A DNA stretch of 64,000 nt from Methylobacteriaceae bacterium. Its GTDB lineage: Bacteria; Pseudomonadota; Alphaproteobacteria; Rhizobiales; Beijerinckiaceae. Shown here piece after piece: positions 29,303-36,982 of the stretch (positions are counted from its first letter, which is position 1; every line of letters begins with the position of its first letter). The notes beneath the pieces are model-generated. The model saw only the letters and a program-made list of their open reading frames with translations. It had not been told where the DNA came from and did no database searches. The position numbers and the translations under genes were made by a program. The stretch is from positions 806,001 to 870,000 of the forward strand of contig JACKJC010000002.1 of assembly GCA_020638195.1 (NCBI GenBank), read 5' to 3'.

Positions 29303-30091
29303 TCAATTTTCGAGCCCGTAGCCGTATTTCTCGATGATGGCCCGCGCTTCCGGGCTCTTGAGGAAGGCGAGGAAGGCCTTGGCCGGGGCGCTGTCGGCGC
29401 CCTTCTTCAGAAGCACGGCGTCCTGCAGAATCGGCTTGTAGAGGGATTGCGGCACGACCCAGCGCGACCCGGAGGTCACTTTTGCAAGTTGCGACAGCGC
29501 GACGAAGCCGAGTTCGGCATTGCCGGTGTCGATGAACTGGTAGGCCTGCGCGATCGAATTGCCCTGCACGATCTTGGCCTGCAGCGAATCGTAAAGGCCG
29601 AGGGCCTTCATGGTCTCGACAGCAGCGGCGCCGTAGGGCGCTGCGGTCGGGTTGGCGATCGAGATCTTGGAGAACGCGTTCGCCTTCAGGACGTCTTCTC
29701 CCTTGGCCAGGTCGAGCGACTTGCTCCACAGCACGAGTTTGCCGACCGCATAAGTGAATCGGCTGCCGGCGACGGCGAGACCGGCTTCGACGGCCTCCTT
29801 CGGGCGCCTCGCGTCTGCGGACAGGAAAACCTGAAACGGCGCGTCCTGCTGGATCTGTGTGTAGATCTGGCCGGATGAACCGAAGCTGAGGACCGCATCC
29901 TGACCGGTCTTCTGTTTGAACAGCGCGGCGATTTCCTTGACCGGCGCCGTGAAATTCGCGGCGACGACGACTTGCGCGGCATTCGCGGCGGCCGCGACAG
30001 TCGGAGCCGTTTGTTCTGCATCCGCGATCGACACGGAGCAGGCGAGGGCGATGGTCGAAGCCACAACCGATACAAGCTTGCCGAATTTCAT
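29303..30091 (-). CDS. modA: Molybdate-binding periplasmic protein ModA
   Basis: Substrate-binding protein of the ModABC molybdate importer. The 262-aa protein has a signal peptide (cleaved near ADA-EQ) and the family pattern VVVAANFTAPVKEIAALFKQKTG (start region), SFGSSGQIYTQI, PFQVFLSADARRP and AQAYQFIDTGNAELGFVALSQ. The ATG at 30091 follows AGGA. ModB and the ModC ATPase do not follow it: the next gene on this strand is pstS with its own promoter. A modC remnant lies 2 kb away, so the rest of the importer must be elsewhere or lost. Confidence 0.9.
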   Translation of the reverse strand: MKFGKLVSVVASTIALACSVSIADAEQTAPTVAAAANAAQVVVAANFTAPVKEIAALFKQKTGQDAVLSFGSSGQIYTQIQQDAPFQVFLSADARRPKEAVEAGLAVAGSRFTYAVGKLVLWSKSLDLAKGEDVLKANAFSKISIANPTAAPYGAAAVETMKALGLYDSLQAKIVQGNSIAQAYQFIDTGNAELGFVALSQLAKVTSGSRWVVPQSLYKPILQDAVLLKKGADSAPAKAFLAFLKSPEARAIIEKYGYGLEN

Positions 30092-30135
30092 CTCGTTCCT
30101 TTCCAGCCGGAAGCGGCTTTGTCATCCTGTATCCA

Positions 30136-30684
30136 ATGCGATATAGAACGACAATGCAATCCACATGCCGCCTATCGAGACAAATCGTCGCCGCCGCACT
30201 GGTTTTACTGATGGGAGGCGTTGTCGCTCCTCATGCGAGCGCAAGCGAAGCGGCCTGCTCGACTTTCGACTGGCCGCTCGAGCGTGAGCTGGCAAGCCTC
30301 TCGGCGCCGGGGCTCGGCCTGGCGGAATCCGGCGATGCTATCCGGGCAAACGGCGTCGCAATGGCGCTCAACCTGAAGCCGATGGCGAATGTAACATTCG
30401 CCCTGGCGCCCGAACGTAAGCCGAAGCACGCCGGAAGTTTCGGGGCGGTCGTGGTTGCGACGCCCGAAAAGCCGGGTCTCCACCAGATAACGCTGTCTGC
30501 CGAAGCATGGGTCGACGTCGTGCAGGATGGCCGATTCCTGAGGTCCGTCGCGTTTAGCGGCAGGAGCGGTTGCGCCGCGATGCGCAAGAGCGTGCGTTTT
30601 GAATTGCAGCAGCGCCCCGCGACAATCCAGATCAGCGGCGCATCAGGCCAACGCATCAATCTGATCGTGACGCCCGCCAATTAG
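30136..30684 (+). CDS. Conserved exported protein, function unknown
   Basis: Divergent from modA. The 182-aa product (or 176 aa from a second ATG at 30154) has a Sec signal peptide ending near ASAS-EAAC. The mature domain is beta-rich, with a conserved-looking core PERKPKHAGSFGAVVVATPEKPG, then WVDVVQDGRFLRSVAFSGRSGC. Two cysteines (in AACSTF and SGCAAM) may form a disulfide in the periplasm. No family is recognised. Its place next to modA suggests, but does not prove, a tie to molybdenum supply. No good ribosome site decides the start. Confidence 0.65.
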   Translation: MRYRTTMQSTCRLSRQIVAAALVLLMGGVVAPHASASEAACSTFDWPLERELASLSAPGLGLAESGDAIRANGVAMALNLKPMANVTFALAPERKPKHAGSFGAVVVATPEKPGLHQITLSAEAWVDVVQDGRFLRSVAFSGRSGCAAMRKSVRFELQQRPATIQISGASGQRINLIVTPAN

Positions 30685-30729
30685 CGGCGGAGGAGCGTGG
30701 TTTCGTCTGTCTGCGTCGCTACACGCCGT

Positions 30730-30750
30730 GTTATATTTCGAACAATATAG
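30730..30750. promoter_or_regulatory. Possible Mo-box (ModE-type operator)
   Basis: GTTATAT-N8-ATATAG, an AT-rich near-symmetrical site in an otherwise GC-rich stretch, about 135 bp before the YqeB-like gene. It resembles the TATAT/ATATA half-sites bound by ModE-type regulators, and a ModE-like gene lies close by. A weaker related word (TCTATATCGC on the minus strand) lies between modA and the exported-protein gene. Confidence 0.4.
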
Positions 30751-30884
30751 GAAAATTGCCCGGCGATCGAGCGCGCGGCCCTTCGCGAAGATCGGAGAAA
30801 CCAAGAGAAATCATATGGCCCTGCCGGACCGCGTCGATGGCGCAAGGCTTGCTGTGGCGTGCGTATACGATGCAGGGGACGGAT

Positions 30885-31757
30885 ATGACCAACCGGCATT
30901 TCGACGCATTCTACTCCAATGGGGCGTCGCCTCTCGCCATTGTGCTCGGCACGAACGAGATCGCGTCGGCCGTCGCCGTTCATCTGACCGTCGCGGGCTT
31001 TGCCGTCGCAATGTGTCACGACCCATCGCCGCCTGTCATTCGCCGCGCGATGTCTTTCCACGACGCCTTGTTCGGCGACATCGCAACGATTGAAGGCGTG
31101 CTCGGCGAGCGCGCGGAGAACGCCATCGAGATCGCGAAGCTTCTTTCTGGCCAGCGCCGCGTCGCGGTGACGCCGCTCGATCTGACCGATCTCCTTGCGC
31201 TGCGCTCGCCCTTCGCGCTCGTGGACGCCCGCATGCAGAAGCACCGCGTAACGCCGGATTATCGGGGATTGGCGCGCGTGACCGTGGGGCTCGGCCCAAA
31301 TTTCGTCGTCGACGCCAATTGCGATATCGCCGTCGAGACGAAGCCGTCGAGAAATGGCGGCATTGTCGCGGATGGCGCGACAGCGGTGGCCGATGGCGAG
31401 GCGCGCCAGCTGGGCGGCGTCGGGCGCGAGCGTTTCGTCTATACGCGCCACGAAGGTCTTTGGCATACGCCGGTCGACCTCGGCATGCGTGTTTTCAAGG
31501 GTTTCGTTCTCGGCCACCTCGATGGCGCGCCGGTCCATGCGCCGATCGACGGCCTGGTGCGGGGCATAGCGCGCGACGGCGCGCGCATGCCGGCGGGCGT
31601 CAAACTTCTCGAGATCGATCCGCGCGGCCGCAAGGCGAAATGGACGGGCATGGACGAGCGTGGCCGCGCCATTGCGGAGGCGACAGTCTCCGCGATCAAG
31701 ATCGTCGCTGCGCGCAAGTCCGCTGTCGGACTGGCTTCGCATGCGTTCGTCCACTGA
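30885..31757 (+). CDS. YqeB/EF2563-like molybdenum hydroxylase accessory protein
   Basis: The 290-aa protein matches the pattern of the family named selenium-dependent molybdenum hydroxylase system protein (YqeB/EF2563). An N-terminal nucleotide-binding-like segment AIVLGTNEIASAVAVHLTVAGF leads to RRAMSFHDALFGD and VTVGLGPNFVVDANCDIAVETK. A biotinyl-like hinge follows (VHAPIDGLVRGIARDGARM), then the terminal KLLEIDPRGRKAKW and DERGRAIAEA. The family is tied to maturation of Mo hydroxylases, but its biochemistry is unproven. Start ATG 30885 follows AGGGGA. It lies inside the molybdenum gene set. Confidence 0.8.
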   Translation: MTNRHFDAFYSNGASPLAIVLGTNEIASAVAVHLTVAGFAVAMCHDPSPPVIRRAMSFHDALFGDIATIEGVLGERAENAIEIAKLLSGQRRVAVTPLDLTDLLALRSPFALVDARMQKHRVTPDYRGLARVTVGLGPNFVVDANCDIAVETKPSRNGGIVADGATAVADGEARQLGGVGRERFVYTRHEGLWHTPVDLGMRVFKGFVLGHLDGAPVHAPIDGLVRGIARDGARMPAGVKLLEIDPRGRKAKWTGMDERGRAIAEATVSAIKIVAARKSAVGLASHAFVH

Positions 31758-31838
31758 GCAGAGAAATGCCCTGGAGACTTGGTAGTTCAGGCGCTGCCCA
31801 GCTATTCTGCATGAAGCAGCCGAATAGCCGGGCGATCG

Positions 31839-32264
31839 ATGCCTCTTAAGCCTTCCAAGATCGACATTGTCGTGCATTTCGCCAACGGCGGACGACTGAC
31901 GCCGGAAGATTTCGTTTTGATCGAGGCGATCCGGCAGCATCGCTCGATCATCGGCGCTGGGCGCGCGACGGGCATTTCCTATCGCAAGTGCTGGCTGATG
32001 GTCGACGCGCTCAATCGCACCTTCGAGTCGCCGGTGTTTGCGACATACCCGGGCCGCAAGGAGGCGGGGTCGGAAATCACCCCGTTCGGCGAAAGGCTGG
32101 TCGCGCTCTATCGCTCCATGGAGCGGCGTTCGCGCAGCGGCGCGGCTGCGGCGATGCAGGAGCTGGAGGGCGCGCTCAATCCCCGCTACCAGCCGCGGGC
32201 CAGCGGCGCGGCGTCGGAAGCGGGGAGCCCTCAGCAGCGACGTCAGCGATCGCGACAGTCTTGA
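31839..32264 (+). CDS. modE: ModE-like molybdate-dependent regulator (DNA-binding domain only)
   Basis: The 141-aa protein contains the LysR-like winged helix of ModE (residues about 8-110): LTPEDFVLIEAIRQHRSIIGAGRATGISYRKCWLMVDALN (two stretches), then SEITPFGERLVALYRSME. It lacks the C-terminal di-Mop molybdate-sensing domain of E. coli ModE, a shortened form seen in many alphaproteobacteria. Its last 30 codons overlap the 3' end of the convergent modC remnant, so the tail may be an accidental extension. Confidence 0.82.
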   Translation: MPLKPSKIDIVVHFANGGRLTPEDFVLIEAIRQHRSIIGAGRATGISYRKCWLMVDALNRTFESPVFATYPGRKEAGSEITPFGERLVALYRSMERRSRSGAAAAMQELEGALNPRYQPRASGAASEAGSPQQRRQRSRQS

Positions 32265-32706
32265 TCATGGCCCAGGCGCGCAGGCCAGGCTCGAGCGCCA
32301 GCCGCTCGACGGATTCAGAGGTGACGAGCGCGTCGAGGCGCGTTTGGCCGAGATCCAACGCGACGCGGACATAGGGCAGGTCGAGGGGCTCGATTTCCGC
32401 GATCGTGCCCGGCAACCTGTTGGTGATCGAGACATCCATCGGTCGCGAAAGCGCAAGAGCCACGTCGCGAGCGTCGATGATCACGATGACGCCGGAATCG
32501 GGGGGCGCGGCGACGAGCGGCACGCGCAATTCTCCGTCGCCGAAGAAAAGCGTCGAGAGGCCATAAGCCCTATCGTGCCGCAAGACGCGCGCGGCGAGCC
32601 GCGTCCTGATCTGGAGCGGCCGCGCCTCGCCGGTAGTCGAGCCGTGTGTCATCAGCGGTCCGGAAGCGAGATTTGCGCCAACTTGGTATCCGGGAGAGCG
32701 TTGCAT
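32176..32706 (-). pseudogene. modC: ModC remnant: C-terminal Mop/TOBE domain without the ATPase
   Basis: This 176-codon frame encodes only what corresponds to the last third of ModC, the molybdate importer ATPase. From about residue 30 it reads as a TOBE/Mop domain: RLAARVLRHDRAYGLSTLFFG, VIVIIDARDVALALSRPMDVS, ITNRLPGTIAEIEPLDLP and MIKTVAIADV. No Walker A, signature or Walker B motif is present; upstream of about 32706 the frame is antisense to mop and modD. No convincing ribosome site. It may be a relic of a rearranged mod operon or, less likely, a stand-alone molybdate-binding protein. Confidence 0.65.
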
Positions 32707-32798
32707 GCCTGTTCGGACGCCAGCTGATGGAGGAGCGTTCAGTCTGCTGCAAATATCGGCTTGATCGCGCGGTTGCGCAAACCTAAAGCTCTCAGCTG

Positions 32799-32812
32799 TA
32801 TCTTGAAAGATA
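32799..32812. promoter_or_regulatory. Inverted repeat upstream of mop
   Basis: TATCT-TGAA-AGATA, 33 bp before the mop start. Symmetry and place suggest an operator, perhaps for the ModE-like protein; it is not a textbook Mo-box. Confidence 0.35.
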
Positions 32813-32844
32813 TTGCATAATGCGACAGGCGAAGGCGAACCTCC

Positions 32845-33054
32845 ATGAAAATCTCCGCGCGCAACACGATCCCCGGCACGATCGTCGAGATCAGGAAGGG
32901 CGCGACAACGGCGCATGTGCGTATCGACATCGGCGGCGGCGCCGTCATCACCGCGTCGATCACCAACGAAGCGGTCGACGAATTGGGACTGAAGACGGGC
33001 GACGCGGCCTTCGCGGTCGTCAAGGCGTCCGATGTCATGGTCGCTGTGCCCTGA
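32845..33054 (+). CDS. mop: Molbindin (Mop), molybdate-binding protein
   Basis: The 69-aa single Mop domain assembles in other bacteria into a hexamer that stores molybdate in the cytoplasm. The whole protein is the signature: MKISARNTIPGTIVEIRKG, then VITASITNEAVDELGLKTGD and AFAVVKASDVMVAV. The ribosome site is a weak ACCTCC-flanked stretch. It lies 17 bases before modD and is probably cotranscribed with it. Confidence 0.92.
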   Translation: MKISARNTIPGTIVEIRKGATTAHVRIDIGGGAVITASITNEAVDELGLKTGDAAFAVVKASDVMVAVP

Positions 33055-33070
33055 AGCGGCGTGCACCGTG

Positions 33071-33943
33071 ATGACGAGGCCGGTTGCGCCTGACCCTGCG
33101 ACCGCCGCGACGCGCGCGGTTCTCGAGCGCTTGCTGCGCGACGATGCGCCATATGGCGATCTCACCACGGAAGCGCTCGAGATCGGCGCGCTGCCGGCGG
33201 TCATGACTTTTCACGCGCGGGACGCGATGGTGGCGGCGCTGGTCGAGGACGCCGCGGCGATCGTCGAAATCGCGGGAGGCGTCGTCGATTGGAGAGCGCG
33301 GTCGGGGGACCGGCTGCAACCGGGGGCGCCGATCCTGTCGGCGCGCGGGCCGGCGGGCGCGCTTCTCAAAGGCTGGAAGGTTGCGCAGACCTTGATCGAG
33401 ATCTGGTCCGGCGTCGCCACGTCAGCTTCGGAAATCGTGACAGCTGCGCGCTCGGTTTCGCCCGACATTGCGGTCGCGTGCACGCGCAAGCACACGCCCG
33501 GAGTCAAGGATTTCGCGGTCGCCGCGGTGAAGGCGGGCGGCGCAACGATGCATCGGATGGGGCTTTCCGAAACGATACTCGTCTTTCCCGAGCATCTGGC
33601 GTTTCTCGAGGGCGTGGACGGCGCGGCGCTCGTTGCTGCCGCTCGAACGTCTTCGCCTGAAAAGAAGCTGGTGATCGAGGTGAAGTCGATCGAAACGGGT
33701 GTGGCCGCCGCTGTCGCGGGATTTGAAATCATCCAGGCCGAGAAGTTTTCACCCCGCGAACTGGCGGAGCTTGTCTCGGCGGTGTCGGCGCTCGATCGCC
33801 GCCCCCTGATCGCGGCGGCGGGCGGCGTCAATACGGCAAACGCGGCTGACTATGCGAGGTCTGGCGCGGACTTCCTGGTGACGTCGGCTCCCTACGCCGC
33901 CGCCCCGCGAGACGTCGCTGTGAAAATCGCGCCGCAGGCGTAG
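33071..33943 (+). CDS. modD: ModD, nicotinate-nucleotide pyrophosphorylase-like molybdenum protein
   Basis: Member of the NadC fold family that travels with mod genes; its exact reaction is unknown. The 290-aa protein has the QPRTase pattern: DAPYGDLTTEAL near residue 27, GWKVAQTLIEIWSGVAT, TRKHTPGVKDFAVAAVKAGG, and VIEVKSIETG, ending with the ITAAGGVN-like IAAAGGVNTANAADYARSG phosphate-binding loop. Mod-associated proteins keep this fold although NAD synthesis is done by a separate NadC. Start ATG 33071. Confidence 0.88.
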   Translation: MTRPVAPDPATAATRAVLERLLRDDAPYGDLTTEALEIGALPAVMTFHARDAMVAALVEDAAAIVEIAGGVVDWRARSGDRLQPGAPILSARGPAGALLKGWKVAQTLIEIWSGVATSASEIVTAARSVSPDIAVACTRKHTPGVKDFAVAAVKAGGATMHRMGLSETILVFPEHLAFLEGVDGAALVAAARTSSPEKKLVIEVKSIETGVAAAVAGFEIIQAEKFSPRELAELVSAVSALDRRPLIAAAGGVNTANAADYARSGADFLVTSAPYAAAPRDVAVKIAPQA

Positions 33944-33952
33944 AGCGCTGCA

Positions 33953-34894
33953 TCAGGTGTGAAAATCGCTCGGCCCGATCTTCGGGAAGAAGTCGCGGCG
34001 GTTGTCCGAGATATAGGCGCGGAAAATCTCCGCCGCCCTGGTCAATTGGCGATTGGACCGGTTGAGCAGGAACCACTGGCGCACGAGCGGCAGGCCGACG
34101 ACGGGCAGGGCGACGAGCTTGCCGTCCTTCAGTTCGGTCATGCAGGTGTGCGCGGAAATGATCGCGATGCCCAGGCCCGCCAGCACGGATTGCTTGATCG
34201 TCTCGTTCGATCCCATTTCCGTGAGATCGAAGGCGCGCCCGCCGCCGATGCGCTCGAGAAAGCGCTCCATCAGCATGCGTGTGCCCGACCCCTGCTCACG
34301 CGCCAGGATGCGCTCCTTCAGCAGGTCCTCGGGCAGGATTTCGGCGTCGCCGACGAGGCGGTGATTGGCCGGGGCGATCAGCACGTGGGGATGATCGCCG
34401 AGCGGGATGCTCTCCACCTCGATATGCGCGGGCGGCCGGCCCATCAGGAGAATGTCGTATTCGCTGCGCTCGAGCCCGCGCACGATCTCGCTGCGGTTGC
34501 CAATCGCCAGATTGACGCGGATGTCGGGATGGGCTGCGCGAAAGCTCGCGACGATCGACGGCGCGAGATATTTGGCGGTGGAGACCACGCCGAAGACGAC
34601 AGAACCGATTGCGCCCGAGCGAAGGGCGGCGACCCGCTCGCTGGTCTGTTCCACGATGCGCTCAATGTCGCGCGCGGCCGCCAGGAATTCGGCGCCGATC
34701 TCGGTCGGCGTGAAATTGGAATTGGCGCGATCAAACAGCGGCGCGCCGGCCTCGATCTCCAGTAGTTTCAGCTGGGTCGTGATGGCGGGCGGCGTCACGC
34801 CCAACAGTTTGGCGGCGCCGGACACGGAGCCTGTCTCGACAGTGGCCGCCAGGGCGCGCAGCTGCTTCCAGGTCATTCCGCGAAAGTCGCTCAT
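33953..34894 (-). CDS. cbbR: LysR-type regulator CbbR
   Basis: Activator of the Calvin cycle genes it faces. The 313-aa protein starts with the LysR helix-turn-helix (KQLRALAATVETGSVSGAAKLLGVTPPAITTQLKLLE in two stretches, residues 11-46) and continues with the LysR substrate-binding domain: GVVSTAKYLAPSIVASFR and LAREQGSGTRMLMERFLE, the latter typical of CbbR. Divergent from cbbF with a 100-bp AT-rich gap that should contain its T-N11-A sites. The start at 34894 has no clear ribosome site; an ATG six codons on is possible. Confidence 0.92.
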   Translation of the reverse strand: MSDFRGMTWKQLRALAATVETGSVSGAAKLLGVTPPAITTQLKLLEIEAGAPLFDRANSNFTPTEIGAEFLAAARDIERIVEQTSERVAALRSGAIGSVVFGVVSTAKYLAPSIVASFRAAHPDIRVNLAIGNRSEIVRGLERSEYDILLMGRPPAHIEVESIPLGDHPHVLIAPANHRLVGDAEILPEDLLKERILAREQGSGTRMLMERFLERIGGGRAFDLTEMGSNETIKQSVLAGLGIAIISAHTCMTELKDGKLVALPVVGLPLVRQWFLLNRSNRQLTRAAEIFRAYISDNRRDFFPKIGPSDFHT

Positions 34895-34994
34895 TCAATC
34901 AAATTAAATCAGAGTTCGATTTTTTTAAATTTCTTTTTGCGCGCGCCCGCTCCAGTGTCCGCCGCAAGCGGTCGCAACCGCAGGGAGAAACGAC
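34895..34994. promoter_or_regulatory. cbbR-cbbF divergent promoter region
   Basis: 100 bp, distinctly AT-rich on the cbbR side (runs such as ATCAAATTAAATCAGA and TTTTTTTAAATTTC). It is the only space available for CbbR operators controlling both directions. No exact operator is claimed. The cbbF ribosome site GGGAG lies at its right end. Confidence 0.55.
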
Positions 34995-36062
34995 ATGGCT
35001 GGCGCGACGGGGCTGCTGCCGGAAGCAGCGGGGGAAGAACTCGACGCCTATCTCGCGCGTTGGCGGCAGGCGGCGCCGGGTCGTGATGGAGTGGCCGAGA
35101 CGATCGCCGCGCTCGCTCGCGCGACAGCCGAGATTGCCGCGCTCGTTCGCCTCGGGCCGCTCGCAGGCGCGCTAGGGGCAGCGGCAGGCGGGGCCAATGC
35201 CGACGGGGATGTGCAGAAGAAGCTCGACGTCCTCGCCAATGACGCGGTGCTGAAGGCGCTGAGAGCATGCGAAGCGGTCGCCTATTTCGCGTCCGAGGAA
35301 GAAGAGGAAATCCAGAGCCTGCGCGCGGGCGGCGCCTGCGCGGTCGCGGTCGATCCGCTCGATGGCTCCTCGAATATCGACGCCAATACGTCGATCGGCA
35401 CGATCTTTTCGGTCTATCCCGCCTCGCCGGACGGGGCGACGGGCTCTTTCTTCCGTCCGGGGGCAGAGCAGGTTGCGGCGGGTTACACCATCTACGGGCC
35501 GTTTTCGGCGCTGGTGCTGACGCTCGGCGCCGGCGTCGAGATGTTCGTACTCGATCCTTCCGGCCACTATCGGCGCGCGGATGCGCATATGTCGATCCCG
35601 CGCTCGACGCGAGAGTATGCGATCAACGCCTCCAACTATCGCTACTGGCTGGAGCCGGTGCGCGATTTCATCGACGATTGCATCGCCGGCGCCGAGGGAC
35701 CGCGCGCCAAGGATTTCAACATGCGTTGGCTCGCCTCGCTGGTGGGCGACACGCATCGCATCCTCTCGCGCGGCGGCGTGTTTCTCTATCCCGCCGACAA
35801 GCGGCCGGGCTACGAGCGCGGGCGGTTGCGCCTGCTGTACGAGGCCGCGCCGATCGCCTTTCTCGTCGAACAGGCCGGCGGCGACGCCACCGATGGGCTG
35901 ACGCGCATTCTCGACAAGATCCCCGGCGCGCTGCACGAGCGCACGCCGCTCGTGTTCGGCTCGTCGGAAAAAGTCGCGCGCATCGCCGAGCACCACGCCG
36001 ATTCCTCGCATGCCCGCATCCGCTCGCCGCTGTTCGGCAAGCGTGGCCTGTTTCGCGCCTGA
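34995..36062 (+). CDS. cbbF: Fructose-1,6-bisphosphatase class I
   Basis: Hydrolyses fructose-1,6-bisphosphate (and often sedoheptulose-1,7-bisphosphate) in the Calvin cycle. The 355-aa protein has the metal and substrate motif VDPLDGSSNIDANTSIGTIF near residue 118, NMRWLASLVGDTHRIL near 240, and GRLRLLYEAAPIAFLVEQAGG near 275. First gene of the cbbFPTAME operon, ten bases before cbbP. Confidence 0.95.
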   Translation: MAGATGLLPEAAGEELDAYLARWRQAAPGRDGVAETIAALARATAEIAALVRLGPLAGALGAAAGGANADGDVQKKLDVLANDAVLKALRACEAVAYFASEEEEEIQSLRAGGACAVAVDPLDGSSNIDANTSIGTIFSVYPASPDGATGSFFRPGAEQVAAGYTIYGPFSALVLTLGAGVEMFVLDPSGHYRRADAHMSIPRSTREYAINASNYRYWLEPVRDFIDDCIAGAEGPRAKDFNMRWLASLVGDTHRILSRGGVFLYPADKRPGYERGRLRLLYEAAPIAFLVEQAGGDATDGLTRILDKIPGALHERTPLVFGSSEKVARIAEHHADSSHARIRSPLFGKRGLFRA

Positions 36063-36071
36063 GGTTCGCCC

Positions 36072-36947
36072 ATGTCGATCAAACACCCCATCATCTCGGT
36101 CGTCGGCTCCTCCGGCGCCGGCACCAGTACGGTCAAACACACGTTCGACCAGATTTTCCGTCGCGAAGGCATTAACGCGGCCTCGATCGAGGGCGACGCC
36201 TTCCATCGCTTCGACCGCGCCGACATGAAGGCGGAAATGGTGAAGCGGCTGGCCGCCAACGACCAGACGTTCAGCCATTTCTCCGAAGATGCGAACCTGC
36301 TCGACGAACTGGCCGCGCAATTCAAGCGCTTCGGCGAGACCGGACGCTGTCGCTCGCGCCACTATGTCCACGACCTGGGAGAATCCGAGAAGTTCGGCGT
36401 GCCGCCCGGCCATTTCACGGATTGGCGCGATGTCGGGGAGAATTGCGATCTTCTGTTCTACGAGGGCCTGCACGGCGCCGTGCGAACGGAGAAGACCGAC
36501 ATCGCGTCGCATGCCGATCTCAAGATCGGCGTCGTGCCGGTCATCAATCTCGAATGGATCCAGAAGATCCATCGCGACCGCGCCTCGCGCGGCTATTCGA
36601 CCGATGCTGTGACCGACACGATCCTGCGCCGCATGCACTCCTACGTGCACACGATCTGCCCGCAATTCACCGAAACCGACATCAACTTCCAGCGCGTGCC
36701 GATCGTCGACACGTCCAATCCCTTCGTTGCGCGGTGGATACCGACGGCGGGCGAGTCGCTGGTCGTCATCCGCTTCAAGAATCCGCGCGGCATCGACTTC
36801 TCCTATCTCGTCGCGATGATCCAGGGCAGCTGGATGACGCGCGCCAATTCGATCGTCATTCCCGGCGACAAGCTCGACCTCGCCATGCAGCTCATCCTGA
36901 CGCCGATGATCTTCCGGCTGGTCGAACGCGCGCGCGCGGCCAGGTGA
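36072..36947 (+). CDS. cbbP: Phosphoribulokinase
   Basis: Makes ribulose-1,5-bisphosphate, the RubisCO substrate, from ribulose-5-phosphate and ATP. The 291-aa protein is of the short bacterial type: P-loop [18 protein letters not shown] at residues 10-27, [14 protein letters not shown], and the Walker-B-like [11 protein letters not shown] near residue 135. The C-terminus ([19 protein letters not shown]) is family-typical. Confidence 0.96.
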   Translation: MSIKHPIISVVGSSGAGTSTVKHTFDQIFRREGINAASIEGDAFHRFDRADMKAEMVKRLAANDQTFSHFSEDANLLDELAAQFKRFGETGRCRSRHYVHDLGESEKFGVPPGHFTDWRDVGENCDLLFYEGLHGAVRTEKTDIASHADLKIGVVPVINLEWIQKIHRDRASRGYSTDAVTDTILRRMHSYVHTICPQFTETDINFQRVPIVDTSNPFVARWIPTAGESLVVIRFKNPRGIDFSYLVAMIQGSWMTRANSIVIPGDKLDLAMQLILTPMIFRLVERARAAR

Positions 36948-36982
36948 TCAGCCAAGCGACGAGACCAATCGAGGGAAACGCC

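Noticed and set aside
30092..32844. Molybdenum-cofactor riboswitch in the mod cluster
   Set aside because: Intergenic gaps are short, and the conserved multi-stem layout was not seen.
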